From Acidovorax sp. CF316 (GTDB lineage: Bacteria > Pseudomonadota > Gammaproteobacteria > Burkholderiales > Burkholderiaceae_C), in NCBI RefSeq assembly GCF_000276605.1, contig NZ_AKJX01000137.1:1-43013 (forward strand): 43,013 nt of DNA, written 5' to 3'. The stretch's first letter is position 1, and each line of letters begins with the position of its first letter. Made by a program: the position numbers and the translations under genes. Shown piece by piece: positions 7,052 through 15,688 of this stretch. The notes below the pieces were generated by a model that saw only the letters and a list, made by a program, of their open reading frames with translations, did not search any database and was not told where the DNA came from.

Positions 7052-9583
7052 TCAATCGGTGATGCGCACAGCCTGCACCTGGTTACCCTGCCGCAAGTAC
7101 AACAGCCCGTCGGCTCCCATCCACCAGGGTCCCGCCAGCGGCGGCACCTGCGCAGCACTGCCCGTGGGCAACGCCCACTGCGGCACCAGGCGCCATGCCT
7201 GGCCCCCCAGGGTCAGCACCATGCTGCCGTTGGCCGCTGAGGGCTGCACTGCAAGCCCGGCACCCGGCATCGCGGCGCTCACGATGGCGCCCGCCTGGGT
7301 GTAGTTGAGCAGCGATGGCAGCAACAACTGCCTTGCGCCCGGCCCTGTCTGCAGGTAGATGCGGCCCTGCTCGTCCAAGCCGATGCGGGGCGTGCCGGCG
7401 ATGGCGCCGGCGCCGGCCCAGTCCGGCCGCAGCACATAGGTCTGCCCGCCCGTGCGCAGCTGCAGCACGCCTTCGGCGCCGAGCTTGATCGTCGCATCGG
7501 GCAGCACGGCTGTCACGGCGTTGGCCAGGCCGGCCAGGTCGGCCACTGCGGGGGCGAACTGCACCACCACGCCGCCGCGCACCCAGCGCAGCAGGCCCAG
7601 GGGGGTGAACGTGAGGCCATCGGGCAGGCGCGCATCGATGGTAATGGGCAGCGTGGGCAGCAGTTGGAAGACCTGGCCGCCATCGCGCACCAGCAGCACG
7701 CCGGAAGGCGTCACCTCCAGCCCCTGGGCCAGGTTGCTGCCCGACAGGCGCGCCAGTGCGCCAGTCAGTCGGGCGAATGCCTTGTTGTCCACCGTGATGG
7801 ACGCAGGCAGACTGGCAAAGGCCATCGCATCGCCTGGCTGCTGGGTGTCGCCCTTGAGCGAGCCCAGGGTGATCGCGACCACGGCGCCCTGGTCGTTGAC
7901 CTGCAGCCGCTCGCCGGCCTGCAAGCCCATGCTGCCCACGGCGGGCAGGCTGCCTGCCGGGGCGGTGAGCGAGCCCACCTGCACCGCCACAGCCAGCGGC
8001 TGGGCTTCAATGACGGTGTTGGCGCTGCCCGAGCTGAGCAGCACCTGACCCGCCAGCACCATGGGCTGGCCCACGGCGCTCGCGGTCATGGTGGCCCAGC
8101 CCTGCAGCACCACCAGCACCAGTACGCTTTTGCCGTTGACCTCGGCGATGCGCAGCTGTGTGCCGGGCAGTGCCTGCACCGATACCGGCTGGCCGTTGAC
8201 GATGACATGCAAGGTCACCGGCGTGGTGCCCGTGCCGGGCAGCACGATGGTGCCGCCAGCAGCGCCCGGGCCCACCACTACCGGCACGGACGGATCGGTG
8301 ACGGTTGCGGTGCCGGAGGTGTTCAGCGGCAGGGTCGGGGCGGCGACGGGCTCGTCCGGCACCTGGGGGGCGGGCAGGCTGACCGAAAAGACGCCCGGCA
8401 TCGTGGCCACCCGCTGCAGGTTTCCATTGGCATCCCGTGCACCGGCAACCCGTACGTCCACTGCGGCAAAGGTCGCCACACCGGCGCCCACCGTGTAGTT
8501 CTGCACATAGTGCGTGCTGTCGGCCCAGTTGCCCGTGGTCGCCGTCAGAATCGTGCCCAGGCTCTGGTTGGGGAAGCTCAGCGTAGGCGTGCTGGCCGTG
8601 TCCATGGCTTCACTGAACGCCACGGTCAGCGTCTGCACGCCGCTGGCGGGCACTCCGCTGCGGAGGGTTGCAGCGCTGGGCGTCACGCTGCCGACGGTGG
8701 GGTTCTTGGTGTCGATGCTGAACACGCCCGTGAGAGCGGTGTCGCTGTTCTTGATGTTGGTATCGTCCTTGCGGCCTACGCCGCCCGCCACCGTGATGTT
8801 GATGCTGTCGAACTGCTCATCGCCATCCGCAATCGTCCAATAGATTCTGACCGCATTGCGACTCGCCCATGTCGCGGAGAGGTTCGTCAAGCTGAGCGGT
8901 ATGCCGCCGGTATTGGTGAACACCAGGTTCGGGCACAGATAGTTGAGCGTCACTCCGTTGGGACACCCCGCGTAGTCTGTCGCAATGTTGTACCGGATGA
9001 CGAACTCGACGGTTTTCCCGATATCGGCGTCCGTGATGACACGGCCACTGCCCGCGGGGTTCACGAAAACGTTGTCGATGACGCCCCGCATGTCTTGCAC
9101 GCTCGGCGGCGGAATGACGACGACGTAAGGCGTGATGTCGAATACATCGGCCTTGAACCCTGGCACCTGTGCCGCGCCCAGCGTGTCCTGCGCGCCATCC
9201 ACGGCCACATCGACGGTGCTGGTGTTCACCGTGACATAGTCCGCCTCATAGATCTGCCGGAATGTCGTTGCATTGACCCAGTCCGAACTTTTCGGCATGA
9301 GAAACGAGCCCGGGTCTTCTCCAGGGGTCGGAAAGGAGAGCACGGGATTGACTGCCGTGTCCATGGGGCTGTCGTAGGTCACCATCAGGTAAAACGACTG
9401 GCCCGCCTGCACCGGGTTGAGCTCGGACACGATCGACAGCACCGTGGGGGCCGCCAGCGCCAGGGGCGCAGCGAGGCAACAACCCACCAGCAAGACAAGA
9501 CGGCCCACGACCCGCGCCGCGCCCGAACACATGCGCGCACCGATCCGCGCCATTCCCATCCCGGGAATCATTGGAAAACTCAC
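7052..9583 (-). CDS. Large exported protein with Ig-like domains and C-terminal beta repeats
   Basis: A protein of about 843 residues with an N-terminal signal peptide (hydrophobic VVGRLVLLVGCCLAAPLALA, cleavage likely before APTV). The N-terminal half has two SbsA-type Ig-like segments marked by YDSPMDTAVNPVLSFP and FSEAMDTASTPTLSFP. A Pro/Val-rich linker follows. The last 250-300 residues hold four or five degenerate repeats of the type GVLxLRxGGQxYxLxP (for example GVLLVRDGGQVFQLLP and GVLQLRTGGQTYVLRP). Several starts are possible (GTG 9610, GTG 9583, ATG 9571, 9559, 9553). I prefer GTG 9583 because AGGGG lies five bases upstream. There is no LPxTG, lipobox or autotransporter barrel, so it is probably periplasmic or secreted. 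Function is unknown. Confidence 0.75.
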   Translation of the reverse strand: MSFPMIPGMGMARIGARMCSGAARVVGRLVLLVGCCLAAPLALAAPTVLSIVSELNPVQAGQSFYLMVTYDSPMDTAVNPVLSFPTPGEDPGSFLMPKSSDWVNATTFRQIYEADYVTVNTSTVDVAVDGAQDTLGAAQVPGFKADVFDITPYVVVIPPPSVQDMRGVIDNVFVNPAGSGRVITDADIGKTVEFVIRYNIATDYAGCPNGVTLNYLCPNLVFTNTGGIPLSLTNLSATWASRNAVRIYWTIADGDEQFDSINITVAGGVGRKDDTNIKNSDTALTGVFSIDTKNPTVGSVTPSAATLRSGVPASGVQTLTVAFSEAMDTASTPTLSFPNQSLGTILTATTGNWADSTHYVQNYTVGAGVATFAAVDVRVAGARDANGNLQRVATMPGVFSVSLPAPQVPDEPVAAPTLPLNTSGTATVTDPSVPVVVGPGAAGGTIVLPGTGTTPVTLHVIVNGQPVSVQALPGTQLRIAEVNGKSVLVLVVLQGWATMTASAVGQPMVLAGQVLLSSGSANTVIEAQPLAVAVQVGSLTAPAGSLPAVGSMGLQAGERLQVNDQGAVVAITLGSLKGDTQQPGDAMAFASLPASITVDNKAFARLTGALARLSGSNLAQGLEVTPSGVLLVRDGGQVFQLLPTLPITIDARLPDGLTFTPLGLLRWVRGGVVVQFAPAVADLAGLANAVTAVLPDATIKLGAEGVLQLRTGGQTYVLRPDWAGAGAIAGTPRIGLDEQGRIYLQTGPGARQLLLPSLLNYTQAGAIVSAAMPGAGLAVQPSAANGSMVLTLGGQAWRLVPQWALPTGSAAQVPPLAGPWWMGADGLLYLRQGNQVQAVRITD

Positions 9584-9719
9584 AAACACCCCTCGCAGGC
9601 CGATCGCCACGACTGTTTATATTTGCGCCATGCGCTGTTGGTTATTGGCAACCCAGCATCTCGAGTGGCGCTGAATTATATCGTTACACCTCAAAATAAC
9701 GGCCCTCGACTGCGCAGAC

Positions 9720-10616
9720 TCACGTTGCACGCTCCCCCATCGCCCGCACCATGAACTCGACAAAGCGCGCCAGCTTGGGCAACTGGCGCCGGTCCGGCGC
9801 ATAGACGAGGTGCACCGGGCGCGGTGCGGGCACGCAGCGGGTGAGCACCGGCACCAGCCGGCCCTCGCGGATCTCCTCGGCCAGCAGCACCTCGGGCTGC
9901 ATGATGAGGCCCAGGCCGCGCAGCGCCGCCTGGCGCAGGCCGTCGCCCTGGTTGCAGGTGAAGCGCGCCAACTCGGGCCACTGGAAGGCCTTGCCGCCAT
10001 CGTCGTACAGCGTCCACTCCACGCGCCGCTGCCAGACCGAATGGCTCAGGCACTGGTGCTGCGCCAGGTCGGCCACGCGCTCGGGGCGGCCGTGGCGCGC
10101 CAGGTAGCCGGGCGTAGCGGCGATCACCATGCGGTAGGGTTTGAGCGGCCGGGCCACCAGGCCCTCGTCGGCAATGGCGCCGATGCGCACGGCCGCGTCG
10201 AAGCCCTCGCCCGCCATGTCCACCACGCTGTCGGTCAACTGCAGCTCCACACGCACCTGCGGGTGGGCGAGCAGGAAGTCGGCCACCAGCGGCGCGATCA
10301 CCTGGTTGCCCAGCGTGAAGGGCGCGCTCACGCGCAGCAGGCCCTGGGGCACGGCACGGTTGCGCTCCACCGCCGACTCGGCCCAGCGCACCTGTTCAAG
10401 CACGCGCCGGCAGTCCTCGTAGAAGGCCGCGCCCACCTCGGTCAGGCTGTTCTGGCGCGTGCTGCGCTGGAACAGGCGCGCGCCCAGGTGCTCCTCCAGC
10501 TTGCGGATGTGCTTGCCCACCATCACGGCCGAGATGTCCTGCTGGCGCGCGGCGGCCGCAAAGCTGCCGGCCTCAACCACGGCCACCATGACCTCCATGT
10601 TGCGCAGCTTGTCCAT
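9720..10616 (-). CDS. LysR family transcriptional regulator (CrgA/AaeR-like)
   Basis: A 298-residue LysR regulator. The start MDKLRNMEVMVAVVEAGSFA is characteristic of the subgroup typified by CrgA/DmlR. The helix-turn-helix (AAARQQDISAVMVGKHIRKLE) is followed by a linker helix, and the effector-binding domain starts at about residue 90 (LLRVSAPFTLGNQVIAPLVADF). The gene is divergent from a short SDR oxidoreductase, with a 122-base intergenic region holding a nested palindrome. In proteobacteria this LysR subgroup is very often divergent from, and activates, an oxidoreductase gene, so the SDR is the likely target. The effector is unknown. Confidence 0.9.
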   Translation of the reverse strand: MDKLRNMEVMVAVVEAGSFAAAARQQDISAVMVGKHIRKLEEHLGARLFQRSTRQNSLTEVGAAFYEDCRRVLEQVRWAESAVERNRAVPQGLLRVSAPFTLGNQVIAPLVADFLLAHPQVRVELQLTDSVVDMAGEGFDAAVRIGAIADEGLVARPLKPYRMVIAATPGYLARHGRPERVADLAQHQCLSHSVWQRRVEWTLYDDGGKAFQWPELARFTCNQGDGLRQAALRGLGLIMQPEVLLAEEIREGRLVPVLTRCVPAPRPVHLVYAPDRRQLPKLARFVEFMVRAMGERAT

Positions 10617-10632
10617 GGCGATTGCAAACCCT

Positions 10633-10653
10633 AAGTTAGTTCAGGAAGAACTT
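10633..10653. promoter_or_regulatory. LysR-type box with a nested palindrome between LysR and SDR genes
   Basis: AAGTT at 10633-10637 and AACTT at 10649-10653 are perfect inverted arms separated by exactly 11 bases, the T-N11-A geometry of LysR-type sites. A second inverted repeat lies inside it: AGTTC (10638-10642) and GAACT (10648-10652). It is 17 bases upstream of the LysR start codon and about 85 bases upstream of the SDR start. Binding by the adjacent regulator is inferred. Confidence 0.5.
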
Positions 10654-10738
10654 CACTGTACTTTATGCGCTGATTGATTCACAAAACAATCCAGGCTTCT
10701 TCAACGCTTTCGGGCAACACCCGCAAAAGGAACAAGCC

Positions 10739-11353
10739 ATGTCCTCCATCAGCAAGGTTCTTCTCATCGGCGCCAGCGGCACCATCGGCCAGGCCGTTCT
10801 GGCCAACCTCTCGGCGCGCCACGAGGTCATCACCGCGGGCCGCAATAGCGGCACTCACCGCGCCGACTTCGCGCAACCTGGCGGCGTGGCCGCCTTGCTC
10901 AAGGCCGTGGGCAAGGTCGATGCCATCGTGAGCACCGCCGGCAACCTGCACTTCGGCCCTCTGGCCGAGATGACGCCCGAGCAATTCAACCTGGGCCTGC
11001 AGGACAAGCTCCTGGGCCAGGTGCAACTGGCGCTGCTGGGCCAGCACTACCTCAACGAGGGTGGCTCGATCACGCTGACCAGCGGCATCGTGGGCATCGA
11101 GCCCATCCGCAACGGCGCCAACGCCACGGCGGTGAACGCCGCCATCGACGGCTTCGTGACGGCCGCCGCCATCGAACTGGCGCGCGGCGTGCGCATCAAC
11201 GCGGTGAGCCCCACCGTGCTGACCGAATCCATGGGTGCCTACGGCCCCTTCTTCCCGGGCTTTGAATCCGTGCCCGCCGCGCGCGTGGCCCTGGCCTACC
11301 AGCGCAGCGTGGAAGGCGGGCAGACGGGGCGGGTGTACCGCGTGGGGGGCTGA
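10739..11353 (+). CDS. Short SDR family oxidoreductase (atypical active site)
   Basis: A 204-residue Rossmann protein. The nucleotide-binding motif is LLIGASGTIGQ (residues 9-18), AGR at 33-35 suggests NADPH preference, the NAG-type stabilising motif is STAGN (65-69), and the presumed catalytic Ser is in LTSG (S115). Where the classical family has Tyr-xxx-Lys about 13 residues later, this protein has GANATAVNAAIDGF, so both the Tyr and the Lys are missing. A compact SDR subfamily of about 200 residues has this same substitution, and its members may not be classical dehydrogenases. It is divergent from a LysR gene that probably regulates it. An AAAGGAACAAGCC segment before the ATG provides a ribosome site. 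Confidence 0.85.
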   Translation: MSSISKVLLIGASGTIGQAVLANLSARHEVITAGRNSGTHRADFAQPGGVAALLKAVGKVDAIVSTAGNLHFGPLAEMTPEQFNLGLQDKLLGQVQLALLGQHYLNEGGSITLTSGIVGIEPIRNGANATAVNAAIDGFVTAAAIELARGVRINAVSPTVLTESMGAYGPFFPGFESVPAARVALAYQRSVEGGQTGRVYRVGG

Positions 11354-11434
11354 TAAAGCCGGTGGCGGGGGTGCTGGGCCTGCATGCCTGCAGGTTGAGC
11401 GCCCACGCGGCAACCGCCGCCTGCCCGTAAAACC

Positions 11435-13945
11435 TCAGGCAATCAGGTTGCCCGTCGAAATGGTGCCGATGGTTCCCACCAGTTTGACGAAGAAGTCGGT
11501 GTTGTCGAACTGGCTGGTGTCCGAGCCCGTGTTCTGGAACAGGTAGGTGCCTGCAGCCGTGCCGGTCTGGATGGTGATGAGGTAGGACTGGCCGGTGTTG
11601 TTGAGGACGACGGACAGGCCGGCGGACATGGTGGCCAGGTAGTTGCTGGTGTCGGCGTTGCCGATGATGTAGGACCCCACGAACGCGGCATTCACGCCAG
11701 TCTTGAAATAATCCACCCCGGTGGCATTGAAGTTGCCCACGACGTCGATCTGCGTCCGGTTCGACATGTTGGCGCCCGTCTCGATCAATGTCTCCGAACC
11801 GGAGCCGGCAGTTTGCAGATTGATCACATCGACCGCCGCCCCACCCGTGACCGTCGTGGCGGCGGGGCTTGAGCCCAGAAGATTCAAGGTCTGGCCGCCC
11901 GTGCCCAGGGTGATCGTGTTGTCACCGGTACTCTTGGTGTAGTTGAGGGTGACACCCGCACCGTTGACGTTGGTCAAGCTGGCAGTGCCGGTGCTGCCGG
12001 CGACGTTGACCACCTCGATACCAGCGACCTTGGTGCTCAGGTCGATGTTCTGGGTGGTGGTGGCGCCGATGTTCAGGACGTCGCTACCGTTGCCGCCATC
12101 CACCGTCGTCAGAAAATTGATGATCTGGTTGGACGTGAAGTTGAAGGTGTCCGCCCCGGTACCGCCGATCACGCTCACGGCGACATTGGCCGACGTGAAG
12201 TTGTTGGTGCCGTTGGCCAGGTTGTAATTTTCAATCGTATTGAAGGCGTTGAAGCTGCCAGCGGTGGTCAGGTTCAGCGTTTCGGTGCCAGCCGCGTTGA
12301 TGGTGCCGCTGAACTGCGACATCTGTGCAATCGTGGCGGTGATGTTGGCATTGTTGGTCACCGTCAGGTTTTCGAAGCCGGTGATGGTGGCGTTGCTGAG
12401 GTCCGGCGTGGACGAGAAGAGCGCCAGGCTGTCGGTGCCCGTGCCCCCGGTGTAGGTGCCCAGGATGGTGACGCCGTTCAGGGCCAGGCTGTTGTTGCCA
12501 TTGCCCAGCGCGGCCGTGCTGGAAACGGTGGCGTTGATGGTGACGTTGTCGTTGCCCGTGCCGCCGGTGTAGTTGACACCCGCCGTCGCGGAGTTCATGT
12601 TGACCGTGTTGGTGCCCGAGGCGCTGCCCTTGACGGTGGCCGTGCCGGTCAACGCGCTGGCCGTCCAGGTGAAGCCGCCCAGGGTGATGCCACTGGCATC
12701 GACGGTGGTGAGCGCCGTGCTGTTGGCCGTCAGGGTCAGCCCGGCGTTGCCGCTGACGTTGAAGCTCTTGACCGAGTTGCCCAGCCAGGTCAGGCTGTTG
12801 TTGAAGGCGCCAGTGGGGGTGAGCTGGGTGTCGCTGACGGTGATGTTCACGGTTTCCACGCCGCTGGCGGTGACGCCGGTGGTGGCGAAAGCGACACCGC
12901 CGGTGCTGCCGTCCGTCAGCGTGAGGTTGACGATGTCATTGACTCCGCCTGCAAACGCCGCATTGGAAATGGTGAACGCGGTACCGGCGCCCGTCAGCGT
13001 GACCTTGCCGTTGCCGGGCAAGTTGACCAGGGTAAGGCCGTTGGCGCCGGAAAAACTCACATCGCTGTAGTTGCCCAGGGTCTGCAGGTCGATGGTCTGG
13101 TTGGTCACCCCGGTCAGGCGCAGCTTCTCGAAGCCGGTCACGTTGGCGGCAAAGGTGCCGCTACCCGACGCCGTGGCCGCATAGGCGGCCGTCAGGACGA
13201 TGGTGTCGGTGCCGGCGCCGCCATTGACCTTGATGGGCAAGAGGGCCGTGTTGGGGATGAAGGTGTCGTCGCCCGAGCCGCCGTTGATCTGGGTGAAGCC
13301 CGCCGGGACGTTGTAGGTGAGGGTGTTGGTGCCATCGGCCAGGTTCAGCACCTTGATGTCGCTGATGGTGCCGCCCGTGCTGCCGTTGTTGATGGTGACC
13401 GTGCCGGCGGTGGTCAGGGTCAGGACATCGTTGTCCGAGGCATCGCCGGCGATGGTCGTCCCGTTGAGGGCGGCAATGGTGGACTTGAACACGTCCGTGG
13501 CCCCGACGAGACCGGTGAACGTGCCGCCCGCGGTGGTCGTGATGGTGCGGTCGGTGATGGGTTCGAGAATCCCCGCCAGCTCGGGCGTGGACTTCAGCCG
13601 CAGGTACTCGTAGGGCGTACCGACGGACCAGTTGGCGTCATAGGCAAAGCCCATGCGCTCGGCCAGCTGCCGGTAGGTGTACTCGGCCTGCTCTGGCCGG
13701 GCCCCGCGCGCGCTGTACAGCTGCAGGTTGCTCAGCAGGTAGTTCTTGTCCTGGTACTGGCGCACCAGGGCCCGCTCGGCAGCCTCCAGCGGATTGCTGC
13801 TTTGCATGATGGCCGTCCAGTCGCGCGTATCCAGGTTGCTGCCGACATTGCCGTACAGCGTGAGGATGGCGCGCGCAATCAGCTGCTGCCCGCCTGGGCC
13901 TGTCATGGAAGCACCCAGAAGTTCGGCAATGGTCGGTGTTGGCAT
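11435..13945 (-). CDS. RTX-like beta-strand-repeat surface protein
   Basis: An 836-residue protein poor in Cys, Lys and Trp and very rich in Thr, Asn, Gly, Ala and Val. It has no signal peptide. Residues 1-125 form a helical N-terminal domain (MPTPTIAELLGASMTGPGG...), followed by long beta-strand repeats with isolated RTX-type turns: GGSGDD (222-227), GGAGTD (242-247), GGTGND (461-466), GGTGTD (500-505), GGTGAD (594-599) and GGNGSD (617-622). The last 80 residues (ending FFVKLVGTIGTISTGNLIA) resemble the bluetail or RTX C-terminal region of type I-secreted surface proteins. I start at ATG 13945 because the upstream extension reads like non-coding sequence. It is probably secreted by a type I system and may form a surface coat or adhesin. 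No ABC/HlyD secretion genes are adjacent. Confidence 0.75.
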   Translation of the reverse strand: MPTPTIAELLGASMTGPGGQQLIARAILTLYGNVGSNLDTRDWTAIMQSSNPLEAAERALVRQYQDKNYLLSNLQLYSARGARPEQAEYTYRQLAERMGFAYDANWSVGTPYEYLRLKSTPELAGILEPITDRTITTTAGGTFTGLVGATDVFKSTIAALNGTTIAGDASDNDVLTLTTAGTVTINNGSTGGTISDIKVLNLADGTNTLTYNVPAGFTQINGGSGDDTFIPNTALLPIKVNGGAGTDTIVLTAAYAATASGSGTFAANVTGFEKLRLTGVTNQTIDLQTLGNYSDVSFSGANGLTLVNLPGNGKVTLTGAGTAFTISNAAFAGGVNDIVNLTLTDGSTGGVAFATTGVTASGVETVNITVSDTQLTPTGAFNNSLTWLGNSVKSFNVSGNAGLTLTANSTALTTVDASGITLGGFTWTASALTGTATVKGSASGTNTVNMNSATAGVNYTGGTGNDNVTINATVSSTAALGNGNNSLALNGVTILGTYTGGTGTDSLALFSSTPDLSNATITGFENLTVTNNANITATIAQMSQFSGTINAAGTETLNLTTAGSFNAFNTIENYNLANGTNNFTSANVAVSVIGGTGADTFNFTSNQIINFLTTVDGGNGSDVLNIGATTTQNIDLSTKVAGIEVVNVAGSTGTASLTNVNGAGVTLNYTKSTGDNTITLGTGGQTLNLLGSSPAATTVTGGAAVDVINLQTAGSGSETLIETGANMSNRTQIDVVGNFNATGVDYFKTGVNAAFVGSYIIGNADTSNYLATMSAGLSVVLNNTGQSYLITIQTGTAAGTYLFQNTGSDTSQFDNTDFFVKLVGTIGTISTGNLIA

Positions 13946-14089
13946 GGCGTGGATGAAAGAAGAGATGAATTCGGTGGGACATACCGCCCAGGCAGTCTTC
14001 CGGGAGAAGAAAGGCGGGCCCTGGCAGGAACGCGCAGGCGGCGGCAGGCACAGAAAAAGCGGGCCTTCCCTGGAGGCGCGCCACCCCAA

Positions 14090-14146
14090 TTGCAAAAATT
14101 TGCAACAGACGGTGATTATCTTAGTTCAAGGCGTCCGGGGCGCCAA
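14090..14146 (-). promoter_or_regulatory. Candidate promoter and palindromic operator of the RTX-like gene
   Basis: On the minus strand TTGGCG (14146-14141) and TAAGAT (14123-14118) are separated by exactly 17 bases, a plausible sigma-70 promoter with a start site near 14111. Just downstream, 14090-14105 is a perfect palindrome (TTGCAAA-aa-TTTGCAA). The palindrome would lie in the first 25 bases of a leader of about 165 bases before the ATG at 13945. Promoter and operator roles are inferred from spacing and symmetry. Confidence 0.4.
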
Positions 14147-14176
14147 ACTTTGCTTTGCAGGGGCGGGTTGCCGCCC

Positions 14177-15688
14177 TCACACCCGCCCGCCAACCCCACC
14201 CGCATGCTGCAACTCCCCCGCCAGCTGCCCCAGCACGCGCACGGCCTGCTCCAGCTCGCGGCTCCAGGGGCGGGCGATGTTCAGGCGCAGGTAGTGGGCG
14301 TATTTGGCGGTGGTGGAAAACAGCACGCCGGGGGTGAAGGCGATGCCCTGGCCCACGGCCAGGCGCAGCAGGGCGAGGGCGTCCACGGCCTCGGGCAGCT
14401 CCAGCCACAGCCACCAGCCGCCGGCGGGGCTGTGCACGCGCGTGCCGACCGGGAAGTGGCGCTGCACGGCCTCGGCCGCGCGCGGCGTGGTCTGGGCCAG
14501 GCGCTCGCGCAGCTTGCGCAGGTGGGGCTGCAGGCCGCCGGTGCGCAAGAACTCGGCCAGCACGGCCTGCTCAAGCCAGGGGGCGGCCAGCGAAGTGCTG
14601 AGCTTGAGCGATTCCATGCGCGCATGCCAGCGCCCGCCCGCTGCCCAGCCCAGGCGAAAGGCGGGCGCCAGGCTCTTGCTGGCGCTGCCGCAGTAGATCA
14701 CGCGGCCATGGCGGTCCCAGGCCTTCACGGGCTGGGGCCGGTGCGGCGTGTGCGAGAGGTCGCCGAACACGTCGTCCTCGATCAGCGCCAGGTCGTGCTG
14801 CTCCACCAGGCGCAGCAGGCGGCGCTTGTTGCGCTCGGGCATGGTGTGGCCCAGCGGGTTCTGGAAGTTGGGCATGACGACCACGGCGCGCACGCCGCTC
14901 TCGTGCTCCAGCACGTACTCCAGCGCTTCGAGCCCCATGCCCTCGCTGGGCGTGCAGGGCAGCTCGATGGCGCGCAGGCCCAGGTTGCCCAGCATCTGCA
15001 AGAGGCCGAAGTACACGGGCGACTCGACCACTACCGCGTCACCGGGCCGGGCCACGGCGCGCAGGGCGACGTTGAGCGCCTCGGTGCTGCCGTGCGTCAC
15101 CATCAGCTCCTGGGGCTGCAGGTCCAGGCCGTAGCCCGCCATCCATGCGGCCAGCTCGCTGCGCAGCGCGGGCAGGCCGCTGCCTGTGGGGTAGGTGCCC
15201 AGCATCTCGGGCTGGCTGCGCAGCAGGCGCTGGGCGATGCGCGCCAGCGCCGCGGTGGGGTACCAGGCGGGCGCGGCGTTGGCCAGGTGCAGGCCCCACT
15301 GCAGGGGCTGCTGCGTGGTCAGCGCATACAGCTGGGTCATGCGGTGCTCCAGCGAGACCAGGCGGTCGAGCTCCACCGGGGGCGGCGGCGCAGGCCTGTT
15401 GTCGGCCTTTGCGGCGGCGGCCACGGCGGCCACCGCGGGGGTGCGCCCCGCGTTCGCCGGCTCGGCCACGTACATGCCCGACTTGTGGCGTGCCTGCACG
15501 GTGCCCAGGGCTTCGAGGTGGCGGTAGCAGCGCACCACCGTGTCCACGCTCACGCCCTGCGCCGCGGCCAGCGCGCGCACCGAGGGCAGGCGCTCGCCCG
15601 GCGCGTAGCGTCGCCGGGCGATGTCGCGGCGCAGCTGCTGCGCGAGCTGCAGGTAACTGTGCTGCAGTACAGATGAAGTCTTGGCCAT
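14177..15688 (-). CDS. MocR-type GntR regulator with aminotransferase domain
   Basis: A 503-residue MocR-family regulator. A GntR winged helix-turn-helix occupies about residues 10-76 (LAQQLRRDIARRRYAPGERL, then LPSVRALAAAQGVSVDTVVRCYRHLE). After an Ala/Pro-rich linker (80-105), a fold-type I aminotransferase domain runs to the C-terminus. It keeps the PLP elements: MVTHGSTEALN near 200, VESPVYFG, MPNFQNPLG, ALIEDDVFGDL, the PLP lysine in SASKSLAP (K338), and a C-terminal Arg segment (LRLNIARP). MocR proteins bind PLP, often with an amino-acid ligand, to control transport or metabolism genes. The gene is divergent from a benE-type transporter. A palindrome overlaps the start codon and there is no clear Shine-Dalgarno, so the transcript may be nearly leaderless. 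Confidence 0.9.
   Translation of the reverse strand: MAKTSSVLQHSYLQLAQQLRRDIARRRYAPGERLPSVRALAAAQGVSVDTVVRCYRHLEALGTVQARHKSGMYVAEPANAGRTPAVAAVAAAAKADNRPAPPPPVELDRLVSLEHRMTQLYALTTQQPLQWGLHLANAAPAWYPTAALARIAQRLLRSQPEMLGTYPTGSGLPALRSELAAWMAGYGLDLQPQELMVTHGSTEALNVALRAVARPGDAVVVESPVYFGLLQMLGNLGLRAIELPCTPSEGMGLEALEYVLEHESGVRAVVVMPNFQNPLGHTMPERNKRRLLRLVEQHDLALIEDDVFGDLSHTPHRPQPVKAWDRHGRVIYCGSASKSLAPAFRLGWAAGGRWHARMESLKLSTSLAAPWLEQAVLAEFLRTGGLQPHLRKLRERLAQTTPRAAEAVQRHFPVGTRVHSPAGGWWLWLELPEAVDALALLRLAVGQGIAFTPGVLFSTTAKYAHYLRLNIARPWSRELEQAVRVLGQLAGELQHAGGVGGRV

Noticed and set aside
7664..9754. A plus-strand open frame of about 700 residues opposite the large exported protein
   Set aside because: Its composition (His, Arg, Gly, Ala) is a shadow of the minus-strand gene, which has a signal peptide and Ig-like motifs.
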